Shown one piece after another: positions 53,442 through 61,605 of a stretch of DNA of 64,000 nt. The position numbers and the translations under genes are program-made. The DNA is from Allomuricauda sp. M10. Its GTDB lineage: Bacteria > Bacteroidota > Bacteroidia > Flavobacteriales > Flavobacteriaceae. The notes under the pieces are model-generated. The model ran no database searches and had not been told where the DNA came from. It was given only the letters and a program-made list of their open reading frames with translations. The stretch is taken from assembly GCF_020782875.1 (NCBI RefSeq), contig NZ_JAJGBN010000003.1, positions 413,716 through 477,715 of the forward strand, written 5' to 3'. The stretch's first letter is position 1. Each line of letters begins with the position of its first letter.

Positions 53442-54752
53442 ATGATAATAGCCGCAAGTACCGGAGGTACTATTCTGATTACCGTTGTAGCATTTCTTAT
53501 TTTGTTGCTGATGTTGGTGGCCGTTTTGTTGTTCACCAAAGAAAAGCTATCCCCATCTGGTCCGGTGACCATCACCATCAATGGTGAAAAGAAAGTAGAA
53601 GTGGCATCGGGAGGTTCCTTGTTGTCCACTTTGGGTAACCAAAAAATATTCTTGCCATCTGCCTGTGGAGGTGGTGGTACCTGTATCCAATGCGAGTGCC
53701 ATGTCCTTTCTGGTGGAGGTGAAGCATTGCCAACAGAAACCCCGCACTTTTCCAAAAAGGAATTGCAACACGGTGCCCGTTTGGCCTGCCAGGTGAAAGT
53801 GAAACAGGATATGGAAATCACCATTCCTGAAGAAGTGTTCGGTATTAAAAAATGGAATGCCACAGTAGTTCGTAACTATAACGTTGCTTCTTTTATCAAG
53901 GAGTTTGTGGTGGAGATTCCAGAAGATATGAATTACAAGGCGGGTGGTTATATCCAGATTGAGATTCCACCTTGTGAGATCAAATATTCCGATATCGATA
54001 TTACCGCTCACCCAGAAGAACATGAGACTCCGGATAAATTCCAAGCAGAATGGGATAAGTTCAATTTGTGGCCTTTGGTCATGAAGAACCCAGAGACAGT
54101 GGAGCGTGCCTATTCCATGGCTTCTTACCCTGCTGAAGGACGTGAGATCATGTTGAACGTTCGTATTGCAACCCCACCATGGGATCGTGCTAAAAATGGT
54201 TGGATGGATGTAAACCCTGGTGTTGCTTCATCTTATATCTTTAGCTTGAAAAAGGGTGATCCAGTGGTTATTTCTGGTCCGTTTGGTGAATTCTTCATCA
54301 ACGAATCCGAAGCTGAGATGCTTTACGTGGGTGGTGGAGCCGGTATGGCGCCGATGCGTTCGCACTTGTACCATTTGTTCAAAACATTGAAGACCAATCG
54401 TAAGGTAAGCTACTGGTATGGTGGACGTTCCAAAAGGGAGTTGTTCTACCTAGATCACTTCAAACAATTGGAAAAGGAATTCCCTAACTTCAAGTTCTAT
54501 TTGGCGCTTTCTGAACCACTTCCGGAAGACAACTGGAAAGTGAAGAAGGATATCAATGATGAATCAGGAGATGGTTTCGTTGGTTTTATCCACAACTGTG
54601 TGATCGATAACTATTTGAGCCTTCACGATTCCCCAGAGGATATTGAACTGTACTTCTGCGGACCACCGTTGATGAACAAGGCCGTGGAAAAAATGGGTCA
54701 GGATTTTGGTATTCCAGATGAGAATATCCGATTCGATGACTTTGGAGGATAA
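53442..54752 (+). CDS. nqrF: Na+-translocating NADH:quinone reductase subunit F
   Basis: A 436-residue NADH-oxidising subunit. It has one N-terminal membrane helix, a [2Fe-2S] ferredoxin domain with [12 protein letters not shown] and a downstream LACQV cysteine, an FAD domain ([12 protein letters not shown]) and an NADH domain ([14 protein letters not shown]). The C-terminus ends in FDDFGG, as usual. It completes the nqrABCDEF operon. A strong terminator follows 77 bases after its stop. Confidence 0.97.
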   Translation: MIIAASTGGTILITVVAFLILLLMLVAVLLFTKEKLSPSGPVTITINGEKKVEVASGGSLLSTLGNQKIFLPSACGGGGTCIQCECHVLSGGGEALPTETPHFSKKELQHGARLACQVKVKQDMEITIPEEVFGIKKWNATVVRNYNVASFIKEFVVEIPEDMNYKAGGYIQIEIPPCEIKYSDIDITAHPEEHETPDKFQAEWDKFNLWPLVMKNPETVERAYSMASYPAEGREIMLNVRIATPPWDRAKNGWMDVNPGVASSYIFSLKKGDPVVISGPFGEFFINESEAEMLYVGGGAGMAPMRSHLYHLFKTLKTNRKVSYWYGGRSKRELFYLDHFKQLEKEFPNFKFYLALSEPLPEDNWKVKKDINDESGDGFVGFIHNCVIDNYLSLHDSPEDIELYFCGPPLMNKAVEKMGQDFGIPDENIRFDDFGG

Positions 54753-54828
54753 TTAAAAAGTTAAATCCTAACCTCTAGCTGAAATCCTGAGAATATCGAA
54801 GGAACCATCGAGAGGTACTTATAAAACC

Positions 54829-54857
54829 AACCGATGCTCTCAAGGCATCGGTTTTTT
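54829..54857 (+). terminator. Terminator/attenuator between nqrF and downstream genes
   Basis: AACCGATGC (54829-54837) and GCATCGGTT (54845-54853) form a perfect 9-bp stem with a 7-base loop and a T6 run. It ends seven bases before the start codon of the next gene, so it may end the nqr message or attenuate expression of the small gene and apbE. Confidence 0.85.
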
Positions 54858-54863
54858 ATTGCT

Positions 54864-55223
54864 ATGAGTAGACCGTTAACAGAACAGGAACTGCATAATC
54901 TGGCCATGAACATTGTGGGGCGTGAGCTCGAAGCCGAGGGATTTGAGTTTATGGCCATCAACAGCAAGTTGAAAAAGAATCCGCAGTATGTTTGTTTGAA
55001 AGAAAAAGTACTTCATTTTATTGTGGTCAGGAATGTTGAATTTCCGAACGATCCTCGGGTTTATGATGCGGAACTGATGCAGAAGGTGAAGGATCATGCC
55101 GAAAAGTTCGAGGCTAGGACCTTTTTTGCAGGCGTTGGCCTCTCCAATGCATTGGACCAAGAATTACCTGTCCATTTGGATGAAGAGTACATTGTGGAAT
55201 ACCAAGGTTTAATTGAGATTTAA
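54864..55223 (+). CDS. Small conserved protein next to nqrF
   Basis: A protein of about 119 residues starting at MSRPLTEQELHNLAMN (54864). An upstream ATG at 54834 lies inside the terminator stem and is not used here. It has no signal peptide, membrane helix or cofactor motif and looks like a small alpha/beta cytoplasmic protein. Short flavobacterial homologues are sometimes labelled as NQR subunit F, which this sequence does not support, as it lacks ferredoxin, FAD and NADH motifs. It ends directly at the apbE start codon, so the two are coupled. Confidence 0.8.
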   Translation: MSRPLTEQELHNLAMNIVGRELEAEGFEFMAINSKLKKNPQYVCLKEKVLHFIVVRNVEFPNDPRVYDAELMQKVKDHAEKFEARTFFAGVGLSNALDQELPVHLDEEYIVEYQGLIEI

Positions 55224-56228
55224 ATGTTGAAAAAAGCGCTTTTATTCGTTGTTGGAATCATTCTTTTGGGCTGTGGACCCAAAACTTGGGTCAAGAACCA
55301 AAACTGGGGGAATGCCTTGGGTACCACCTATTCCATTATTTATTTAGCTGATGAAGAGTTGGACTACCAGCAGGAAATCGATTCGGTTTTTCAGGTGTTG
55401 AACCAATCCATGTCCACCTATATTCCTACTTCGGATATTTCAAAGATCAACGAAGGCGATTCCACCATTGTGGTAGATGATATGTTCAAAGAGGTTTTTG
55501 ACATCTCCACCCAAGTCCATGAGGCTTCTAACGGCTATTTTGACCCCACAGTGGGCGTTTTGGCCAATGCATGGGGATTTGGACCCGGCAAGCAAATAAC
55601 GCTCGATAGCCTTAAGGTAGATAGTCTTTTGGGTTATGTGGGATGGGAAAAGGTCAAAATAAATAAAGATCACACGATTACCAAGGCACATCCTGCTATT
55701 CGGTTCGATTTTAATGCAGTGGCCAAAGGATATGCTATTGATCGACTTGGAGCTCTATTGGATGCCAAGGGCATCGACAATTATTTGGTGGAAGTTGGGG
55801 GAGAAGTGTTGGCAAAAGGCACCAATTTGGTTTCCGGTAAGGAATGGACCGTTGGCATTGATGATCCCCAAGTGGAAACCGGTAGGCAATTGAAACGTAT
55901 AGTAACGTTAAAAGACCAAGCCATGGCCTCATCGGGGAATTATAGAAAGTTCAGGGTAGATCCCGAAACGGGTGAGAAATATGTGCATACCATTGATCCC
56001 AAAACGGGGTACACCAAAAATTCCAATGTGCTGGCAAGCAGTGTGGTGGCCAAAACCTGTGCGGTGGCAGATGCTTTTGCCACTTCCTTTATGGCCATGG
56101 ACCTTGAAAAATCCAAAGCAATTTTGAAAGATCACGACGAGTTGGAGGCCTATATCATTTATTTGGATAAGGACGGGAGGACCCAGGAGTTCTTCACGCC
56201 AGGTTTTGAGGCTTTGGTAAAACAGTGA
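55224..56228 (+). CDS. apbE: FAD:protein FMN transferase
   Basis: A 334-residue ApbE-family lipoprotein with a signal ending in LLGC. It transfers FMN from FAD to Thr residues of NqrB and NqrC in the periplasm. Family segments are ALGTTYSIIY, FNAVAKGYAIDRLGALLDAKG, NYLVEVGGEV and YVHTIDPKTGYT. It begins directly after the small gene and lies near its predicted substrates. It ends back-to-back with the methyltransferase gene on the other strand, without a base between the stop codons. Confidence 0.96.
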   Translation: MLKKALLFVVGIILLGCGPKTWVKNQNWGNALGTTYSIIYLADEELDYQQEIDSVFQVLNQSMSTYIPTSDISKINEGDSTIVVDDMFKEVFDISTQVHEASNGYFDPTVGVLANAWGFGPGKQITLDSLKVDSLLGYVGWEKVKINKDHTITKAHPAIRFDFNAVAKGYAIDRLGALLDAKGIDNYLVEVGGEVLAKGTNLVSGKEWTVGIDDPQVETGRQLKRIVTLKDQAMASSGNYRKFRVDPETGEKYVHTIDPKTGYTKNSNVLASSVVAKTCAVADAFATSFMAMDLEKSKAILKDHDELEAYIIYLDKDGRTQEFFTPGFEALVKQ

Positions 56229-56993
56229 TTATTTTCTGACCAACGGGATGATTTCACCTTTTGCCAATCGGTATTTTTCCACCTCTTCCTTTGGAAGCAC
56301 GCTGGTGTAATCCACTTCTTCAACGGTAAATCCGATGGAACGTAGCTTGTCAAAATAATCCCTGCCATAGATTCGGACATGGTCATACTGTCCAAAGATT
56401 TTAGCGCGTTCCTTTTTATCGGTTATGCTATCGTCCTCAAAAGTTTTTTCCCGTTTCAAATCTTGCGGAATTTGAAAGATGCCCCATCCACCTGGTTTCA
56501 GCACGCGATACAGTTCTTGCATGGCCTTGGTGTCATCTGGGATATGCTCCAATACATGGTTACAGAGGATTACATCGAACGAATCATCCTCAAAAGGAAG
56601 GTTACAGATATCCGCCTTAACATCTGCTAGTGGGGAGTTTAAATCCGTGGTGGTGTATTCTAAGTTTTTCAACTTTTTGAACCTTTTGTAAAATGCCTGT
56701 TCGGGAGCAAAATGCAGGAGCTTGTGGGGGGCAGCGAATAAGTCTGTTTCATTTTTGAGATAGAGCCAAAGCAAACGGTGGCGCTCTAAGGAAAGGGTGG
56801 AAGGGGAAAGCACATTTTCCCTTGGATTTTCATAGCCATACGGGAGAAAACTTCTGAAACTTTTACCATCAATGGGATCGGTGAAGTTATTTCCTTTTAA
56901 GGTAAAGGCTATAAAAGGTCGAACCCAATAACTCAACCTGATGAGTAACGGTCTTGGAATAAAATTGAGAAAGTACTTAAATATTTTCGACAC
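56229..56993 (-). CDS. Class I SAM-dependent methyltransferase
   Basis: A 254-residue protein with a Methyltransf_11-like core. LHFAPEQAFYKRFK, VKADICNLPFEDDSFDVILCNHVLEHIPD and MQELYRVLKPGGWGIFQIP are clear SAM-fold motifs. The substrate is unknown. Translation must start at the GTG at 56993, since an in-frame TAA is two codons upstream and no early ATG exists. This GTG lies in the inverted repeat that bounds the adjacent GxxExxY unit, so the original start may have been changed by that insertion. Confidence 0.85.
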   Translation of the reverse strand: MSKIFKYFLNFIPRPLLIRLSYWVRPFIAFTLKGNNFTDPIDGKSFRSFLPYGYENPRENVLSPSTLSLERHRLLWLYLKNETDLFAAPHKLLHFAPEQAFYKRFKKLKNLEYTTTDLNSPLADVKADICNLPFEDDSFDVILCNHVLEHIPDDTKAMQELYRVLKPGGWGIFQIPQDLKREKTFEDDSITDKKERAKIFGQYDHVRIYGRDYFDKLRSIGFTVEEVDYTSVLPKEEVEKYRLAKGEIIPLVRK

Positions 56994-57424
56994 GAATTAC
57001 ACTAATTTTCACGAATGGCCTATAGCAACACTCTCTTATAATTAAGTTGGTCCTCGCCAAAATTCACAATCAACCCCAGCTTCATTTTGGACGCAGCTAG
57101 ATAATTTAAGGTTTGTTTGATATGGCCACTGGATATTTTTTCGACTGCCTTTAATTCCAGAATAATTTTGTCATCCACTATAAAATCTGCATAATATTGA
57201 TGTTTCAGAGTTTGACCTTTATAATCAATATTGAATTTTACTTCTCTTTGATATGGGACCCCGTTGGACTTTAGTTCAATTTCAAGGGCATCGCCATAAA
57301 CGGCTTCGTTGAATCCTTTACCAAGTTCATTGTGGACATCCATGCATAAACCAATGACAAAATAGGACTCATGTTTATAAATGATTTGGGACATTTATTT
57401 GAGTAATTGGTGAAATTCGTGTCA
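56989..57424. mobile_element. Putative GxxExxY mobile unit bounded by 19-bp inverted repeats
   Basis: The arms GACACGAATTACACTAATT (56989-57007) and AATTGGTGAAATTCGTGTC (57406-57424) are inverted copies matching at 17 of 19 positions. Inside the left arm lies a second ATTCGTG-type unit (CACGAAT at 57010-57016). The unit is about 436 bases and holds only the small GxxExxY gene. No transposase and no clear target-site duplication were seen. Similar ATTCGTG-rich flanks occur, as far as I recall, around this gene family elsewhere; this was not checked. Confidence 0.5.
57020..57394 (-). CDS. GxxExxY-family protein
   Basis: A 124-residue protein with the family motif in GKGFNEAVYGDALEIELKS near residues 25-42. 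A PD-(D/E)xK-like nuclease pattern follows, YYADFIVDDKIILELKAV, then a helical QTLNYLAASK segment. The cellular role of the family is unknown; the nuclease fold is suggested by the motif only. The gene is isolated from its neighbours by inverted repeats and is flanked by housekeeping genes on the same strand, so it appears to be a recent insertion. Confidence 0.88.
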   Translation of the reverse strand: MSQIIYKHESYFVIGLCMDVHNELGKGFNEAVYGDALEIELKSNGVPYQREVKFNIDYKGQTLKHQYYADFIVDDKIILELKAVEKISSGHIKQTLNYLAASKMKLGLIVNFGEDQLNYKRVLL

Positions 57425-57443
57425 ATATACAAATTGAGGAATT

Positions 57444-58262
57444 TTATAGCACCAATTTCTTTGCCCTAAACTCGTCTTCCTCGTTACTGGTGATTCCCAA
57501 TGCTTCATAAATGTATTGGAAGGTGGAAAGCAGTTCCGGTTTGCCATCCACTAGGGCTACGTCGTGTTCAAAGTGCGCACTTGGTTGGCCATCGGCGGTC
57601 AAAATGGTCCAACCATCCTTTAATTGTTTGATGCGTTGGGTGCCCATATTGATCATAGGTTCAATGGCCACAACCATACCGTTTACAAACTTTTTACCGC
57701 GACCACGTTTGCCATAATTGGGCATTTGGGGGTCTTCATGAAGGTCCTTGCCCAATCCATGACCCACCAATTCACGAACTACACCGTAACCATGGTCTTC
57801 GCAGTATTTTTGAATGGCATAACCCACATCACCCACACGGTTTCCTTCCTTAAATTCACGTATGCCAATGTAAAGGGATTCTTTGGTGACTTTCAGCAGT
57901 TTTTTGGTTGCTTCGGCCACTTCTCCTACTTGAAAGGTATAGGCATGGTCTCCATGAAAACCATTTTTTACGGCACCGCAGTCCACAGAAACAATATCAC
58001 CATCCTTTAGGGGTTCATTGTTCGGAATGCCATGTACTACTTGGGTATTGGGGCTCCAGTTTAGGGTGTTCGGAAAATCGTACATCCCCAAAAAACCGGG
58101 CACGGCGCCTTGGGAACGAATATATTCCTCGGCCATTTTATCCAATTTCAAGGGATTGGCACCTGGTTTGATCTCTTTGGCCAACATGCCCAAAGTTCTG
58201 GATACCACTAGGGCACTTTCGCGCATCAATTCAATTTCCTCTGCTGTCTTTACTTGAATCAT
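57444..58262 (-). CDS. map: Methionine aminopeptidase, type I
   Basis: A 272-residue metalloenzyme that removes N-terminal Met from new proteins. Metal ligands are visible in IVSVDCGAVKNGFHGDHAYTF, GHGLGKDLHEDPQMPNY and VVAIEPMINMGT, with the last Glu in ALVDGKPELLS nearby. The N-terminus (MIQVKTAEEIELMRESALVV) is typical. An exact -7-type box TATCTTTG lies only 5 bases before the start codon, suggesting a nearly leaderless message. Confidence 0.97.
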   Translation of the reverse strand: MIQVKTAEEIELMRESALVVSRTLGMLAKEIKPGANPLKLDKMAEEYIRSQGAVPGFLGMYDFPNTLNWSPNTQVVHGIPNNEPLKDGDIVSVDCGAVKNGFHGDHAYTFQVGEVAEATKKLLKVTKESLYIGIREFKEGNRVGDVGYAIQKYCEDHGYGVVRELVGHGLGKDLHEDPQMPNYGKRGRGKKFVNGMVVAIEPMINMGTQRIKQLKDGWTILTADGQPSAHFEHDVALVDGKPELLSTFQYIYEALGITSNEEDEFRAKKLVL

Positions 58263-58267
58263 AGCCG

Positions 58268-58275
58268 CAAAGATA
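58268..58275 (-). promoter_or_regulatory. Predicted -7 promoter element of map, very close to the start codon
   Basis: TATCTTTG on the reverse strand matches TAnnTTTG exactly and ends 5 bases before the map start codon. If used, transcription would begin within a few bases of the ATG. A clear -33 TTG was not found. Confidence 0.4.
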
Positions 58276-58305
58276 AATTGAATCTATGGATTTTGTGACA
58301 TTGGG

Positions 58306-59823
58306 CTAAACCAAAGGTTTTTGGGTCATTAAGGCTGGTTGCGGAACCCCTATCATTTTTAAGATAGTTGGGGCAATATCTCCCAAAACCCCACTTTTTA
58401 CCTCTTTGATGTCCTTGTCCACAATGATCAACGGCACCGGGTTGGTAGTGTGCGCCGTATTCGGGCTTCCATCAGGGTTTACCATGGTATCGCAGTTACC
58501 GTGATCGGCAATCACGATGGTGGAATAACCATTCTCCAAACCGGCAGTGATTACATCTTTGGCACATTCATCTACCGTTTCACAGGCTTTGATGGCCGCT
58601 TCCATAACTCCAGTATGGCCCACCATATCTGGGTTGGCGAAATTGAGACAAACAAAATCGACCTCTCCTTTTTTAAGTTCTGGAATAATGGCATTTCGAA
58701 TATCGTAGGCACTCATTTCCGGTTGAAGGTCATAAGTGGCCACTTTTGGAGAAGGACAAAGAATACGTTGTTCCCCTTCAAAAGGCTCCTCACGGCCTCC
58801 ATTGAAGAAGAAGGTTACGTGAGGATATTTTTCCGTTTCGGCAATCCGAATCTGTTTCTTTCCATTTTTGGCAAGCGTTTCGCCTAGGGTATCTTGAATA
58901 TTGTCCTTGTCATAGATGACCTTGACACCCTTGAAGGATTCGTCATAATTGGTCATGGTAACATAGTACAAATTCATTTTGTGCATGTTCTGCTCATGAA
59001 AATCCTGTTGGTTCAACGCTTGGGTAAGCTCTCGGCCACGGTCTGTCCTGAAGTTGAAAAAGATGACCACATCGCCCTCTTTTATTTGTGCCAAAGGTTC
59101 GCCGGAACCATCAGTCAATACCAAAGGTTTTACAAATTCATCGGTAACGCCTTCATCATAACTTTTTTGCATGGCCGCACCAATGTCGGTGATTTTTTCA
59201 CCTTCGGCATTCACCATGACATCATATGCCAGTTTTACACGTTCCCAACGTTTATCGCGATCCATGGCATAATACCTACCAATAACGGTAGCCAATTTGG
59301 TGTTTTTATCCGAGCAGAAGTTGGCCAGGTCCACCAAAAAGCCTTTGCCGCTTTTGGGATCTACGTCTCGTCCATCGGTAAAAGCATGGACAAAGGATTT
59401 TTGAACGCCGGCATCTTGTGCCACTTGGATCAATGCCTTTATGTGGTCGATATGGCTATGTACGCCTCCATCACTCACCAATCCCAGAAAATGGACCGGT
59501 TTGTTGTTAGCTTTGGCATAAGCTAAGGCATCCTTCAAAACAGGTTCATCTTTTAGGGTGTTTTCCTTTACAGCCTTGTTGATCTTGGCCAAATCTTGGT
59601 AAACGATCCTTCCTGCACCGAGGTTCATGTGTCCTACTTCACTATTTCCCATCTGACCTTCGGGCAGGCCAACATTCATTCCGTCCGTGTGCAGATCGGC
59701 ATTGGCGTATTGTGTATAAAGCGAATCAATAAATGGAGTATTGGCCTGTTCAATGGCGGAAACCTTGGGATCGGGAGATTTTCCCCATCCATCCAAAATC
59801 ATTAGGATTACCTTCTTCTTCAT
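58306..59823 (-). CDS. gpmI: 2,3-bisphosphoglycerate-independent phosphoglycerate mutase
   Basis: A 505-residue enzyme that interconverts 3- and 2-phosphoglycerate in glycolysis with two Mn2+ ions. The phosphatase-domain motif MILDGWGKSP is at the N-terminus and GNSEVGHMNLGAG holds the catalytic Ser. A transferase domain follows (HAFTDGRDVDPKSGKGF), and the C-terminal metal segments are NFANPDMVGHTG and VIADHGNCD. A TATTTTTG box lies 18-25 bases upstream. Confidence 0.97.
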   Translation of the reverse strand: MKKKVILMILDGWGKSPDPKVSAIEQANTPFIDSLYTQYANADLHTDGMNVGLPEGQMGNSEVGHMNLGAGRIVYQDLAKINKAVKENTLKDEPVLKDALAYAKANNKPVHFLGLVSDGGVHSHIDHIKALIQVAQDAGVQKSFVHAFTDGRDVDPKSGKGFLVDLANFCSDKNTKLATVIGRYYAMDRDKRWERVKLAYDVMVNAEGEKITDIGAAMQKSYDEGVTDEFVKPLVLTDGSGEPLAQIKEGDVVIFFNFRTDRGRELTQALNQQDFHEQNMHKMNLYYVTMTNYDESFKGVKVIYDKDNIQDTLGETLAKNGKKQIRIAETEKYPHVTFFFNGGREEPFEGEQRILCPSPKVATYDLQPEMSAYDIRNAIIPELKKGEVDFVCLNFANPDMVGHTGVMEAAIKACETVDECAKDVITAGLENGYSTIVIADHGNCDTMVNPDGSPNTAHTTNPVPLIIVDKDIKEVKSGVLGDIAPTILKMIGVPQPALMTQKPLV

Positions 59824-59840
59824 GGTGTTAAATTCTACCC

Positions 59841-59848
59841 CAAAAATA
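59841..59848 (-). promoter_or_regulatory. Predicted -7 promoter element of gpmI
   Basis: TATTTTTG on the reverse strand is an exact TAnnTTTG match, 18-25 bases upstream of the gpmI start codon. Confidence 0.35.
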
Positions 59849-59951
59849 AAGTGATCTCACGGTATCCCCTAAGAATTGTTTGGATTTCTTATTGCGATTT
59901 TGTTAATTATTTTATGTTAAACATGAGATATTGTTAAACTTAAGTTATTTA

Positions 59952-59971
59952 ACTGTTAATCCCGTAACAGT
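59952..59971. promoter_or_regulatory. Perfect palindrome upstream of the ankyrin gene
   Basis: ACTGTTA and TAACAGT form perfect 7-base arms with a 6-base spacer (ATCCCG), 57-76 bases upstream of the ankyrin-protein start codon. It is the only strong structure in the 204-base AT-rich divergent gap after gpmI and may be an operator. Confidence 0.4.
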
Positions 59972-60027
59972 CTTGTTTTTTTCAAGTCTACTTTTATACA
60001 ACATTCATTAATCAAAATCAATTCATC

Positions 60028-60414
60028 ATGAAAAAAACAATTTTGGCAGTAGCTACAATTTGTATGCTAGCAGCAACCGGCGTTTCCGCCAAAGAACTTC
60101 CCACCAACACCAAATTGGACATGACAACGGTAACCGAAGACCTCAGTGCCTTCTGTAAGGCAGTTATGAAAGGCGATGTGGAAACCGTAAAAAAACTTAT
60201 TGAACTGGGAGAGGATGTCAACCAAAAATCTTTGGGCAGGGCGCCGATCCATTACGCAGCCCGTTACAACAGGGCAGAAGTACTCCAAGTTCTTATCGAC
60301 AATGGTGCCGACCTTAAATCGCGTTGCGATAAAGGAATGAGCGCTATTAAATATGCTAAAATGTCCCATGCCGATGAGGCATTGGCCGTATTGGAAGAAG
60401 CTATGAAAAAATAG
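60028..60414 (+). CDS. Small secreted ankyrin-repeat protein
   Basis: A 128-residue protein with a signal peptide (MKKTILAVATICMLAATGVSA) and about two to three ankyrin repeats: DVETVKKLIELGEDVNQKS, GRAPIHYAARYNRAEVLQVLI and GADLKSRCDKGMSAIKYAK. Ankyrin repeats bind other proteins, so it is probably a small periplasmic adaptor or inhibitor; the partner is unknown. It is monocistronic, with a palindrome upstream and a strong terminator downstream. Confidence 0.85.
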   Translation: MKKTILAVATICMLAATGVSAKELPTNTKLDMTTVTEDLSAFCKAVMKGDVETVKKLIELGEDVNQKSLGRAPIHYAARYNRAEVLQVLIDNGADLKSRCDKGMSAIKYAKMSHADEALAVLEEAMKK

Positions 60415-60436
60415 AAGGGGTTTATTCATCCAAAAC

Positions 60437-60467
60437 AAAAGGCCCGCCTATCCAGGCGGGCCTTTTT
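60437..60467. terminator. Terminator downstream of the ankyrin gene
   Basis: AAAAGGCCCGCCT (60437-60449) and AGGCGGGCCTTTT (60454-60466) form a perfect 13-bp stem with a 4-base loop and a T-run on the forward strand. The A-run on the other side makes it usable in both directions. Confidence 0.95.
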
Positions 60468-60514
60468 GTCTCATTTACATATCTAGTGTTCTTGCAAAAG
60501 AGTGGTTCTCGAAA

Positions 60515-60682
60515 TTAAAATTCGAAGCCGGTAAATGCCCTGTACAGCAAAGCATAGAATGCCATAAACAGCATTACTGCACAGAAAATGGAGTACCCTT
60601 TCAAAAAAAGTACCACAAAGCTCGGTTTACAATCGTCGAATGCCTCCAAATAGAGGTGCTTAAAGTGTAATAGTGTTCCCAT
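60515..60682 (-). CDS. Small membrane protein, about 55 residues
   Basis: The likely start is MGTLLHFKHLYLEAFDD (60682), with an alternative at 60709. The product has one long hydrophobic segment (SIFCAVMLFMAFYALLYRAF) after a short charged N-terminus with a conserved-looking YLEAF, and ends FTGFEF. I believe this resembles a small flavobacterial membrane family (DUF6747), but this was not checked. Its function is unknown. Confidence 0.6.
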   Translation of the reverse strand: MGTLLHFKHLYLEAFDDCKPSFVVLFLKGYSIFCAVMLFMAFYALLYRAFTGFEF

Positions 60683-60800
60683 AGTGTTCTCTCTTTTTGG
60701 ATAGCACAAATGGGATAAGAATGGTGTTGTAGACTTGGGGTTCTTTCAAAGGTAACGAAATAAAGACAAACCTCCTCTTTTCTCGATGAAAGTGTCGATT

Positions 60801-61565
60801 CTATCGACCTGAATATTTATGGATGGATTCCTTTATTTTTTCTATCCTGTTCTCAGGGTCTGGGTGTGTGCTTTGAAACTCCGGAACTCGGTTGGGACCG
60901 GCCGCCGCCTTTAATATTTCCATGACCTTGATCATTTCATTGGGATCGTACCCGGACTGGATCATAAAGAGTACACCGAGGTCATCGCTTTCCAGTTCAT
61001 CACCTCTTCCATTCTTCAATAAGGTATTTTGGCCAATGCCTGCAACCAAATTGCCCATGTCTCCACCTACCGAAGCTCCCGTGGCCAAAGTTTGCCAAAA
61101 ACTGCTCTCGGCGATACGTTCCGCAGAATGCCTCCCGATTACATGCCCGATCTCATGGCCTAAAACGCCTGCCAACTGAGCTTCGTTCAATTGGGAAAAG
61201 AGCGCATAAGTGATAAAGATCTGGCCACCAGGTAGGGCGAAGGCATTGATGGTCCGGTCATCTGCCAGCAAATGGAATTCATACTCATATGGGGTTTCGC
61301 GGGCCACACTGTGCTCTACCAATCGGTTGCCCACGTTGTCCACCAAGGACTGCATGCGTTGATCAGGGTAAAGTCCGCCGTGTTGTTGGGCCATTTCAGG
61401 AGCGGTCTGCAACCCGATCGCAATTTCTTGCTCTGCAGACATGTTGATGTTCTGCACCCGTCCGGTATAGGGGTTTTCTTCTTGGTTACTGCATCTGCGG
61501 ATAAAGGCAAAGGCCACGATGGCCAAGCCGATAAAAATACGGATCTTCCAACTTCCTCTTCTCAT
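60801..61565 (-). CDS. M48-family metalloprotease
   Basis: A 254-residue zinc protease with an N-terminal hydrophobic segment, so it is exported or membrane-anchored. The zinc site is HEIGHVIGRHSAER (HExxH). The downstream Glu ligand is expected in the ESDDLGVLFM segment, and AFALPGGQIFITYALF is a further family pattern. It ends STHPDPENRIEKI, as in many M48C proteins (LoiP/BepA-like). Such enzymes degrade damaged outer-membrane proteins. It is 40 bases after the M15 peptidase gene. Confidence 0.93.
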   Translation of the reverse strand: MRRGSWKIRIFIGLAIVAFAFIRRCSNQEENPYTGRVQNINMSAEQEIAIGLQTAPEMAQQHGGLYPDQRMQSLVDNVGNRLVEHSVARETPYEYEFHLLADDRTINAFALPGGQIFITYALFSQLNEAQLAGVLGHEIGHVIGRHSAERIAESSFWQTLATGASVGGDMGNLVAGIGQNTLLKNGRGDELESDDLGVLFMIQSGYDPNEMIKVMEILKAAAGPNRVPEFQSTHPDPENRIEKIKESIHKYSGR

Positions 61566-61605
61566 GGTGGTAGTGTTCTAGCTAGTGGAAGATACAAAAA
61601 AAGGT

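Noticed and set aside
54864..55223. NQR subunit F duplicate
   Set aside because: The product lacks ferredoxin cysteines and FAD and NADH motifs; the full nqrF is directly upstream.
58894..59526. 210-codon forward frame opposite gpmI
   Set aside because: Antisense shadow of a clear gpmI gene.
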